A DNA stretch of 21,020 bases from CAZEVI01 sp964515615 (GTDB lineage Bacteria > Patescibacteriota > UBA1384 > XYA2-FULL-43-10 > CAINNR01), in contig CAZEVI010000011.1 in assembly GCA_964515615.1 (NCBI GenBank), forward strand, positions 1-21,020, given 5' to 3'. Under the pieces are notes generated by a model. It worked only from the letters and a program-made list of their open reading frames with translations. It was not told the DNA's origin and did no database searches. Numbering within the stretch: position 1 is the stretch's first letter; each line of letters starts with the position of its first letter. Shown piece by piece: positions 14,234 to 20,908 of the stretch. The position numbers and the translations under genes were made by a program.

Positions 14234-15490
14234 ATGACGCTAATTGCCGTTCTAATTTCACTTCTTTTATTGCCGGCATACATTTTCCGTTTTTCGGTTT
14301 TTAATTTGCCGACAAATGTTTTTGAAGTTGTTGCCGGAATTAGCATTCTAATTTTCATCATTGAGCGATTGATAAAGTTCAAATTCCGTTTGAGCGCTTT
14401 CAAAAAATTACAATTCGGTTTTTGGCCGGCCTATATTGTCATTTTGTCAGCAATTGTCGGAGTAGTAATTGCGCCAGACAAAACCACTGCGCTAGGAATT
14501 CTAAAAGGCTGGTTTTTGTTGCCGGCACTTTTATATTTTGTCATTATTAACACTTTTGAAAAGAAAAATCTTCGCTTGCTAACGATTCCACTTTTTGTTT
14601 CGCTGATGCTGGTTTCGCTTTGGGCGATTCTTCAGCGATTGGGAGTTATTTCAACCCTTTTTTATCAAGTCGGTGACAGCGGTTTTGTCGACTATTTAAA
14701 CCGCTTTCGAGCTTTTGGACCGTTTGAGTCGCCAAACTATCTGGCGATGTTTTTAGTGCCGGCAATTTTTATTACTTTGCCGATTTTGGAATTTTTTGGG
14801 AAAACCGTTGATCGAGTCTTAATTTTGGTATTTTATCTTTTTCCGCTTTTTGCTCTTTACGCTTCGCATTCGCTTGGCGGGCTTTTAGCTTTTGGCTTTG
14901 CCACGGTTTCCTTCTTCGCTGTTTCTTTGGTTAAAACTTATCGTGCTCGGCTCTTAAATTCCGGCGGTAAAATTACTTCACTTGCTGCCGCTTTGGTAAT
15001 TAGTGCTGTCGGTTTTGCGGCGATTTTTTCATCAATCAGCAGCGACACTTATTCAAATTCAATTCGCAAAGATATTTATCACTATTCGTTTTCATTAATT
15101 AAATCGCATCCGTTTTTGGGGATTGGTTTGGGTGAGTTTCAAAAAGCTGTCGGCCAAATTTCAATTAGCAATCTTGGTTTCCAAACTTACGGTTTGTCCT
15201 ATGCTCTCCACCCGCACAATCTTTTTCTGGCTTTTTGGCTCTACACCGGTTTAGTCGGATTTCTGGCGTTTCCTTATCTTCTTGGTAGTTTTTTCTGGCG
15301 ACTTGGTCGACGCGGTGGCGACATTCTCTTTATCGCAGCGGTTTTTTCATCAATGGTAGCAATTTTAATTCATGGTTTGGTTGATTCAACCTATTTCAAA
15401 AATGATCTGTCGATTATCTTTTGGTTGCTGTTGGCGGCGGCTACAATTCTTGGTGTCAAGGATCGAAAACCCGAGCAAAAAACATCTTAA
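14234..15490 (+). CDS. O-antigen ligase/polymerase family membrane protein 2
   Basis: A 418-aa multi-helix protein with the same family pattern: FGPFESPNYLAMF in the middle, SHSLGGLLAF (near 211-220; the usual SRG arginine is absent here), SHPFLGIGLGEF (291-302) and LHPHNLFLAFW with His326 and His328, then VGFLAF. It differs from its neighbours in loop lengths and residues, so it is a divergent paralogue rather than a recent copy. It follows the first gene by 56 bases, with a -10-like TAAAAT close to the start and a weak GGA SD. It probably acts on a lipid-linked glycan at the outer membrane face. Confidence 0.85.
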   Translation: MTLIAVLISLLLLPAYIFRFSVFNLPTNVFEVVAGISILIFIIERLIKFKFRLSAFKKLQFGFWPAYIVILSAIVGVVIAPDKTTALGILKGWFLLPALLYFVIINTFEKKNLRLLTIPLFVSLMLVSLWAILQRLGVISTLFYQVGDSGFVDYLNRFRAFGPFESPNYLAMFLVPAIFITLPILEFFGKTVDRVLILVFYLFPLFALYASHSLGGLLAFGFATVSFFAVSLVKTYRARLLNSGGKITSLAAALVISAVGFAAIFSSISSDTYSNSIRKDIYHYSFSLIKSHPFLGIGLGEFQKAVGQISISNLGFQTYGLSYALHPHNLFLAFWLYTGLVGFLAFPYLLGSFFWRLGRRGGDILFIAAVFSSMVAILIHGLVDSTYFKNDLSIIFWLLLAAATILGVKDRKPEQKTS

Positions 15491-15518
15491 AATATAATTA
15501 GTATTTTGGGAGGCGGTA

Positions 15519-16790
15519 ATGGGAAAAATAACTCAAAAAATTGATTTTTGGCTCTCAAAACTGGGGACTATTTTTCTCTTTATTTTAATTATCTATCTTC
15601 CGTTATCGGAGTTGGCGCTTCACGCTCTTCAAAGTTATTCCCACCTGCCCGACTCACTAATTTTTTGGCTGACACATTTTTATGAACCGATTATTGTATT
15701 ATTTTTTTTAGTCTATCTAATAAAATTCGCTCTTGGAAGAAAGTTACCGAAACTGGAAAAAATTGATCTCTACGCAATTGCGTTTTTGTTGCTGGCACTT
15801 GTAATGGTTTTATTCCATCATTCCGATCTTCAACGCGGCTTGCAAGGACTTAGATTTCTAATTTTGCCTTACGCAGTTTTTCTTTTGGCTAGATTTATCG
15901 ATTTCAAAAATTCTCATCGGTTAGTTCAATTTTATTTATTTATCGCCGCTATAATCTCGGTGTTGGCAGTGATTGAATATTTCTTTTTGCCGCACGGTTA
16001 TATGGATATTTACTACGGAATTAGCGGTTTTGGTTTTGGTGAAAATTCGCTGATTAGTACAACTCAAGCGCAATCAATTTTTGCCAGTCCAAATCAATTG
16101 GCATCTTATTTAATTTTGCCGTTTTTCTATCTTTTGCACCGCTACTTTATTGCCAAAAAAACTCCGCTGGCAACTTGGGATAGTTATCTTTTAATTTTAG
16201 TTACTTTGGCGATCGGTCTAACTTTTTCCCGCTCGGCAATGCTTGGAGTTTTTGTTGGCACGGTTTTGGTGTTTCTCTATTTCGGTCGTGGCCGCCGAGA
16301 CAAAATAGTCCACGCAATTCTTTTCATTGTTATTACTGCAACTCTGGCAGTCGAATTTGCTCTGCAAAACGGTGAGCTACCGCGTGATTTAATCACTCAC
16401 GGTGCTTCTATGGTTGGACATCAACAGGCAACAATAGATAGTTTTAGATCGTTGTTTACCGGCGGATTTTGGAAAGTTCTCTTTGGTTTCGGAGTTGGTT
16501 CGGCCGGACCGTTGGCGCTGAAACTCGGTGGGATTGTTTCGGAAAATTATTATCTGCAAATTTGTTTTGAACTTGGTTTGGCTGGTTTGGCGATTTACAT
16601 TTTATTCATTATCAACTTGCTGACTAATATCTTTCAAGCGTCAAAAACAACTTTTTTTACCTTAATTGCACTTCTGGTTAACGCTTTCTTCCTGCACATC
16701 TTCTCCGACAATCCGGCAATGGCGGTTTCAATATTTATTGTAGTCGCGACTGTAATAAATCTTGAGGCCAAAGGAGAAGGTAGCGTCTAA
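15519..16790 (+). CDS. O-antigen ligase/polymerase family membrane protein 3
   Basis: A 423-aa multi-helix protein with FASPNQLASYLILPFF, LTFSRSAMLGVF (Arg238) and ENYYLQICFELGLAGLAIY, again the Wzy_C family layout. A strong GGGAGG SD precedes the ATG, 28 bases after the second gene. Its stop codon TAA (16788-16790) is the first three bases of the left inverted repeat of the GxxExxY unit, so insertion of that unit may have set the present C-terminus (GEGSV). Function is as for the two preceding proteins: glycan polymerase or ligase. Confidence 0.85.
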   Translation: MGKITQKIDFWLSKLGTIFLFILIIYLPLSELALHALQSYSHLPDSLIFWLTHFYEPIIVLFFLVYLIKFALGRKLPKLEKIDLYAIAFLLLALVMVLFHHSDLQRGLQGLRFLILPYAVFLLARFIDFKNSHRLVQFYLFIAAIISVLAVIEYFFLPHGYMDIYYGISGFGFGENSLISTTQAQSIFASPNQLASYLILPFFYLLHRYFIAKKTPLATWDSYLLILVTLAIGLTFSRSAMLGVFVGTVLVFLYFGRGRRDKIVHAILFIVITATLAVEFALQNGELPRDLITHGASMVGHQQATIDSFRSLFTGGFWKVLFGFGVGSAGPLALKLGGIVSENYYLQICFELGLAGLAIYILFIINLLTNIFQASKTTFFTLIALLVNAFFLHIFSDNPAMAVSIFIVVATVINLEAKGEGSV

Positions 16791-16821
16791 CCACAGATTT
16801 ATGCCACAAATTGACACAAAT
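16788..16821 (+). repeat. Left inverted repeat of the GxxExxY unit
   Basis: It begins TAACCACAGATT and contains further short related units (CCACAAATT at 16804, ACACAAAT near 16814), giving a tandem CACARATT flavour. It contains the stop of the third ligase-like gene and the start codon of the GxxExxY gene. Confidence 0.6.
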
Positions 16822-17188
16822 ATAACACTTGATAAATTATCGGGGGAATTAATTGGCTTGGCATTTGATATGTACAACTCTCTCGGAGTCGGCTATTCTG
16901 AGCGGATTTATCAAAATTTATTTGCGGACTTTTTAAAAGAATTCAGATGTTAAGTATATTTGTGGAAAATATTCTCAATTAATTATTTTCGGTAGGAAAA
17001 TTGGTAGGCACAGAGTCGATTTTTTGATAGATAACGAAATTATTGTAGAGATGAAATGTAGAAATGAAATCTTTCCGAAAGACATCGCTCAAGTTATTTA
17101 CTATTTAAGGGTAAATAAGATAAAATTAGGACTAATATTTTGTTTTACCACGAAGCAAGGTGTTAAAATAAAAAGATTGGTTTATTAA
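16801..17188 (+). pseudogene. GxxExxY protein (PD-(D/E)XK_3-type), frameshifted
   Basis: From the ATG at 16801 the protein begins MPQIDTNITLDKLSGELIG and includes FDMYNSLGVGYSERIYQN, the GxxExxY signature. It reaches FLKEFRC and then meets TAA at 16951. Shifting by one base (ignoring one T at about 16951) continues with KYICGKYSQLIIFGRKIG, then RVDFLIDNEIIVEMKC, where Asp and the Glu-x-Lys form the nuclease-like core, and ends at TAA 17186-17188. The joined protein is about 128 aa, the normal family size. A single extra base therefore breaks the gene, either a true mutation or an assembly/sequencing error. The family function is not established; nuclease-fold membership is known from the family. 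Confidence 0.8.
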
Positions 17189-17221
17189 TTTATGCTAATT
17201 TGTGATAATAATTTGTGGTTA
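17188..17221 (-). repeat. Right inverted repeat of the GxxExxY unit
   Basis: Read on the minus strand it begins TAACCACAAATT and continues into CACAAATT, matching the left repeat. Confidence 0.6.
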
Positions 17222-17244
17222 AACACTACTATTTAAAAAAAATA

Positions 17245-18432
17245 ATGAAAAGAAAGATTTTAATTGATGGACGGTTTATCGGAGTTGGTGATTCAATCGG
17301 TCGCTACACTTTTGGTGTACTCGAGCATTTGTTGCAAATCGATAAAGAAAATTCTTATTCGCTTTTAATTCGGCCGGCCGGTGTTCGTCAAGTTCAGGAG
17401 CGCGGACTTTGGAACAATGAGCGGCTGAAAATCGAAGTTTTAGATATTCCTCATTACTCAGTTGTGGAACAGACAAAACTTCTCTTTTGGCTGAACAAAA
17501 AACCCTTTGATTTGGTTTATTTTACGCAATTCAATCATCCGGCGCTTTACCGCAAACCTTACATTGTAATTATTCACGATATGACAACTTTTGGCTATTT
17601 TCACTATGAAAATCCGCTTAAAGTGGTGCTTTTCAAAAAGATAATGAAGTCGGCGGTTTTTGATTCGAAAAAAATAATCACTGCTTCTAAACATTCACAA
17701 GAAGAAATTATCGATTTTTATAAAGTTGACAAGAAAAAAATCGAAGTAATTTATTTGGGCATTGACGAAAATTATCTGCGAATTTCGAAAATGGATCAAG
17801 TCGACCGAGTTAAATTGGGGGCGAAATTTAAAAAACATTACCAAATTGTCGGCGACTATCTGCTCTATACCGGAATGTGGAAAAAGCACAAAAATCTTAA
17901 ACGTCTTTTATTGGCATTTGAGAAGCAATTTGCTAGTGGCAGCCAGTTATCGGCTACTGGTGGAATTCAGCTGGTTTTGGCCGGGAACGTTGATTATAAT
18001 GAGCCGGAAATTATTGCTGAAATTGAGCGGATTAACGGACATAAAATTGCCGAGACAAAAGGAGGCGATTTGGTTTTTGTTGCCGGATTTGTGCCGGAAG
18101 TGCTCCTGTCGGCTGTCTACACCGGCGCTTCGGTTTATATTCAGCCGTCGCTTAATGAAGGTTTTGGTTTACCACCGCTTGAAGCAATGAGTTGCGGAAC
18201 GCCAGTTGTTGCTTCAAATGTTTCGGCAACGCCGGAAATTTTGGGCGATGCCGCGCTTTATTTTGATCCAGAAAATGTTGATGATATGGCAAAAAAGATC
18301 GCTGAAATCGTCGCTGATCAGCGCTTGCGCCTCGACCTTCAAAAAAGGGGACTAGAACAAGTTAAAAAGTACAGCTGGCAAGAAAATGCTAAAAAAACGC
18401 TGGAAGTGATTAACAATGTTTTGGGGAAATAG
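17245..18432 (+). CDS. Family 4 glycosyltransferase
   Basis: This 395-aa GT-B enzyme transfers a sugar from a nucleotide or lipid donor, and is mannosyltransferase-like. I choose the ATG at 17245, where MKRKILIDGRFIG begins the domain; a GTG at 17215 lies inside the right inverted repeat and adds no conserved sequence. Motifs include YTGMWKKHKNLKRLLLAF, FVAGFVPEVLLSAVYTGASV and IQPSLNEGFGLPPLEAMSCG with the EX7E pair at Glu305 and Glu313, then TPVVASNVSATPEILGDAAL. There is no SD: the leader is A-rich. It probably belonged to the operon of ligase-like genes before the GxxExxY unit separated them, and so to the same glycan pathway. Confidence 0.9.
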   Translation: MKRKILIDGRFIGVGDSIGRYTFGVLEHLLQIDKENSYSLLIRPAGVRQVQERGLWNNERLKIEVLDIPHYSVVEQTKLLFWLNKKPFDLVYFTQFNHPALYRKPYIVIIHDMTTFGYFHYENPLKVVLFKKIMKSAVFDSKKIITASKHSQEEIIDFYKVDKKKIEVIYLGIDENYLRISKMDQVDRVKLGAKFKKHYQIVGDYLLYTGMWKKHKNLKRLLLAFEKQFASGSQLSATGGIQLVLAGNVDYNEPEIIAEIERINGHKIAETKGGDLVFVAGFVPEVLLSAVYTGASVYIQPSLNEGFGLPPLEAMSCGTPVVASNVSATPEILGDAALYFDPENVDDMAKKIAEIVADQRLRLDLQKRGLEQVKKYSWQENAKKTLEVINNVLGK

Positions 18433-18563
18433 TTAAATTTCAGATTAATTAAAACAATATCTAATCGCAAATAACCAAAAATCAAGATACAATCACCAGT
18501 TAATATCCAATATTTAATTGTGGATTTTGAGGTTCCTGTTTGCAATTAGAGAGAACTTATTTT

Positions 18564-18589
18564 AAAAAAAAGACGCCGGTTGGCGTCTT
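18564..18589 (-). terminator. Rho-independent terminator of the small Cys protein gene
   Basis: A perfect 8-bp stem (AAGACGCC 18570-18577 / GGCGTCTT 18582-18589) with loop GGTT runs on the minus strand straight into eight U. On the plus strand no U-tract follows, so the end of the GT4 transcript is not explained by it. The rest of 18433-18563 shows nothing recognisable. Confidence 0.85.
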
Positions 18590-18608
18590 GCGGTGTAAAA
18601 AAAACGAT

Positions 18609-18836
18609 CTAATCAATTTTGATTTCGTGCCCAAATTCATCAGAAACGCGAGCAGTGTTTGAGTGATCAACATTATCACAGTGCAACTTTCTAAGATTTT
18701 GCTGGGCAACTTGAACCGAACAAAACCTACAACCGTCGGGATTGGTTTGCCAATTACAGTCAATCGGGTTCCACCAAACAAGATTTCCCTCTGTATTCAT
18801 AAAAGTAATGTAGAATTTTGTCTCTTGTTTTTTCAT
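18609..18836 (-). CDS. Small Cys-containing protein, 75 aa
   Basis: I do not recognise this protein. The ATG at 18836 is chosen for its near-perfect SD (AGGAGG, 7 bases upstream); a longer frame reading to 18959 would run through the leader and promoter. It is soluble, starts MKKQETKFYITFMNTEGN, and has Cys27, a C36-x-x-C39 pair and Cys53, with His52 and His58, which could form a zinc or other metal site. Trp21 and Trp22 and an acidic tail are the other visible features. It stands alone between oppositely oriented genes, with its own promoter-like and terminator sequences, so it is likely a real monocistronic gene. Confidence 0.7.
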   Translation of the reverse strand: MKKQETKFYITFMNTEGNLVWWNPIDCNWQTNPDGCRFCSVQVAQQNLRKLHCDNVDHSNTARVSDEFGHEIKID

Positions 18837-18913
18837 TTGTTCCCTCCTGAGTTTTTTGGTCAGCTTATTATTTATATTTGATTGAAGAAAAAAAGTTAAT
18901 AAAAAACGGCCAG

Positions 18914-18941
18914 ATATTATTGTTAGTATCGTTTTTGTCAT
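18914..18941 (-). promoter_or_regulatory. Possible promoter of the small Cys protein gene
   Basis: On the minus strand ATGACA (18941-18936) and TAATAT (18919-18914) are 16 bases apart. It would give a leader of about 70 bases before the ATG at 18836. Confidence 0.35.
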
Positions 18942-18946
18942 AAATA

Positions 18947-18952
18947 TATAAT
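18947..18952 (+). promoter_or_regulatory. Consensus -10 TATAAT upstream of the membrane protein gene
   Basis: TATAAT lies about 70 bases before the ATG at 19023, divergent from the minus-strand promoter-like sequence next to it. No good -35 is seen at 16-18 bases. Confidence 0.4.
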
Positions 18953-19022
18953 TTGTCAAGGTTGAAGGCGGGGGAAATTTCTGCTAGGTTGAAAACAGAT
19001 AAATTAACGGAAAGGTAAAAAA

Positions 19023-20576
19023 ATGGTTAAAATTGCGGAAATTTCAATCTTTGGCATTCTGACATTGGTGGCTATTTACTCACTCTTTCTCTCTGCGGCC
19101 GTCTCCAAACTCTCAACCGGCTCAAAAAAATTAACCGATTTTGGTAAAATTTTCGCCGACAAAATTCGCTCCTCGCAGAAGGAAAAAATTAAAAACTTCT
19201 CCTTGGTGGCAATGGTCATATTTGTCGGTTTACTCTATGCTTTTGGCTGGCAATCGGCTGTTAGCTTTTTGGTTGGCGCTCTAATTTTTGCTTTCGTCAA
19301 CTATTTCGTTGCCAACCTATCCGCAAAAACCGCAGTTCGATTGGCGGAAGTGGCCAAAACTGACGTTGTCAGTGCTTACAAAATTGGCTACAAATTTTCA
19401 GCTGCCGGCACATTTTTATCTAACACCAGCGGAGTTATCTTGCTGGCGGCGACTTATCTGATTTTCAAAGACCCAGTCGTCCTATTTTCACTGGCGTTGT
19501 CAGCGGTTTTAGTTTCGCTTTTCTCGACCAAAAACAGCGGCCAAAATTATCTCGGCGGGTTTGTTACCGCTCTGACTGTTGTTTTGGTACTGGCGGTAAA
19601 AAACTTGTCGAACCTTCAAAATGCCGATATTTTTACTTTGGCTTTCGCCGCTTTGGCGATTTTGGTAACGGCAATCTCCGGACTAATTTTTCGCTACAAT
19701 GCGAAAACCCCCAATCTCTCCTCGGTTTTTTCCCGCTTTTTGGTTCCAATATCAGTTTTATTTTTGGCCGCCGCTTATTTCGGCAGTCGATATTTTCTAG
19801 TTGGCGGAGCAAATTTTCGGTCGGAAAAGTTGGCGATAGTTTTGGCGGTTGGTTTAATTTTAGCCTTAATTTTGTTTTTGGCTCGCCAATCAGCGAAATA
19901 TCTGCCGATTTTGGCGATTGGAACGGCATTAATTTTTTCAAGCTTTTTTTCCGCCGATTTCGGGTTGGCATTAGTAATTACTGGATTTTTGTCGCTTTGG
20001 CCGCTGGTGGCAATTACTGCCGATTTTTACAATTCAATCAAAAATTCTAAAACGATCGCTGAATCGGCCGAGTTTACACCGGCAGTTGAAAATCTTAGTG
20101 CCCTAACTTTCGATTCATTTGCTACCAGCGATTATTTTCAGACAATTTCCGGAATTGCGACCGCCGGTTTACTGACATTTTACCTTTTACATTTTGGCGA
20201 CAATTTTTCGGCGTCTGACAGCAAACTCCTCGCCGGTTTGCTTTTTGGCGCAGCACTAATTTATGTCATCAATTTAGATTTCTTCCAAAACAAAATTCTA
20301 CGGGTTTCGGTTATTGTTCTGGGCGCGATTTTAGCCGGACTAACTCTCGGTCCGCTTTTTCTGGCCGGAGTCATTGGCGGCGCGATTATCACCAGTCTTC
20401 TTTTGGTTGATTCTCTCGGCGACGAAGTTTTGGTGTTGGCTTTAACCGGAATTTTATCATTGACCTTTGTTGAAAATCAATTTAGTTTGCCGGTGCGGGT
20501 AATTATCGGCGGCGCGGCACTGCTGGTTGTGTTCGGATATTATCTTTTTGGGAAATTCTATGGAAGAAAAAAATAA
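19023..20576 (+). CDS. Membrane pyrophosphatase-like protein lacking the catalytic loops
   Basis: This 517-aa, almost wholly hydrophobic protein has about 14-15 helices. Several stretches follow the order of H+/Na+-translocating pyrophosphatase (HppA): IADKIRSS-type segment after helix 1, GWQSAVSFLVGALIFAFVNYF, then AKTAVRLAEVAKTDV (compare ANVRTAEAA), ADFYNSIKNSKTIAESAEF at 333-351 (compare DAYGPxxDNAGGIAEMAGL), LAGLLFGAALIYV, and LAGVIGGAI with DSLGDE at 463-468. The diphosphate- and Mg-binding motifs of true HppA (DVGADLVGKVE, DNVGDNVGD, GDTVGDPFKD) are missing, and the protein is 130-200 aa shorter than usual. I infer a non-hydrolytic paralogue; an unrelated multi-helix protein is the alternative. 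SD AAAGG precedes the ATG. A 50-aa ORF overlaps its end. Confidence 0.55.
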   Translation: MVKIAEISIFGILTLVAIYSLFLSAAVSKLSTGSKKLTDFGKIFADKIRSSQKEKIKNFSLVAMVIFVGLLYAFGWQSAVSFLVGALIFAFVNYFVANLSAKTAVRLAEVAKTDVVSAYKIGYKFSAAGTFLSNTSGVILLAATYLIFKDPVVLFSLALSAVLVSLFSTKNSGQNYLGGFVTALTVVLVLAVKNLSNLQNADIFTLAFAALAILVTAISGLIFRYNAKTPNLSSVFSRFLVPISVLFLAAAYFGSRYFLVGGANFRSEKLAIVLAVGLILALILFLARQSAKYLPILAIGTALIFSSFFSADFGLALVITGFLSLWPLVAITADFYNSIKNSKTIAESAEFTPAVENLSALTFDSFATSDYFQTISGIATAGLLTFYLLHFGDNFSASDSKLLAGLLFGAALIYVINLDFFQNKILRVSVIVLGAILAGLTLGPLFLAGVIGGAIITSLLLVDSLGDEVLVLALTGILSLTFVENQFSLPVRVIIGGAALLVVFGYYLFGKFYGRKK

Positions 20577-20712
20577 TCTGCCGTTTCCGGCGGAGTTCAA
20601 AATACTGCTCAAAAAGGGAGAAGCACTCGATCCTGCATCTGCAAGAGTTTTGCTGAATAAAATATTGGTAGCCGGCAAATTTAGGTCGAAACAGCAGCCA
20701 GATTCAAATTAG
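20560..20712 (+). CDS. Small protein, 50 aa, overlapping the membrane protein gene
   Basis: The ORF starts at an ATG 17 bases inside the end of the pyrophosphatase-like gene, with GGGAA about 7 bases upstream, and encodes a charged, soluble peptide (MEEKNNLPFPAEFKILLKKG at its start, then ASARVLLNKILVAGKF). It is followed by a strong terminator, so both genes would share one transcript. The overlap suggests translational coupling and a possible partner or accessory role. I recognise no family, and so short an ORF could be chance, but the start, length and placement favour a real gene. Confidence 0.5.
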   Translation: MEEKNNLPFPAEFKILLKKGEALDPASARVLLNKILVAGKFRSKQQPDSN

Positions 20713-20718
20713 CTCCAA

Positions 20719-20742
20719 TAAAAAAGCACCCGTCTGGGTGTT
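20719..20742 (-). terminator. Hairpin with U-tract on the minus strand
   Basis: Stem AGCACCC / GGGTGTT (one G-U pair) with a 4-nt loop is followed on the minus strand by six U. It would stop transcription coming from the right, but no minus-strand gene is evident there. On the plus strand no U-tract follows. Confidence 0.45.
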
Positions 20743-20754
20743 GAAAGGCAGAAT

Positions 20755-20795
20755 TCGGATGACGAGCAACTTGTAAATGTCATCCGATTTTTTTT
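20755..20795 (+). terminator. Rho-independent terminator after the 19023-20712 gene pair
   Basis: TCGGATGAC (20755-20763) pairs exactly with GTCATCCGA (20779-20787) around a 15-base loop, followed by eight T (20788-20795). Confidence 0.8.
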
Positions 20796-20874
20796 ATTGG
20801 TGGTGTGTTCTGAACGAAGCTCGAACTATTTTCGAAAAAGAAAACTCCAAACTTTAATACTTTAATTTTAGCTC

Positions 20875-20902
20875 TTTTAGGGCGGGAATTACAGAGTATA
20901 TA
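20875..20902 (+). promoter_or_regulatory. Possible promoter of the edge RNA
   Basis: TTTTAG (20875-20880) and TATATA (20897-20902) are 16 bases apart, placing a start near 20908-20910, about 12 bases before the first long stem. Bases 20796-20874 show nothing else recognisable. Confidence 0.4.
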
Positions 20903-20908
20903 CGAAAA

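Larger units (their letters stand above)
16788..17221. mobile_element. Putative 434-bp GxxExxY unit with terminal inverted repeats
   Basis: The left end (16788-16821) and the reverse complement of the right end (17188-17221) align without gaps at 26 of 34 positions, including TAACCACA at the very tip and an inner CACAAATT. Between them is a single GxxExxY gene that begins inside the left repeat and stops at the inner edge of the right repeat. No target-site duplication is evident. I infer a small mobile or mobilisable unit; its mechanism is unknown. Confidence 0.5.

Noticed and set aside
16762..16800. Earlier ATG (16762) as the GxxExxY start
   Set aside because: It lies inside the end of the third ligase-like gene, and family similarity starts at 16801.
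17215..17244. GTG at 17215 as the start of the GT4 gene
   Set aside because: It is inside the right inverted repeat, and the conserved domain begins at the ATG at 17245.
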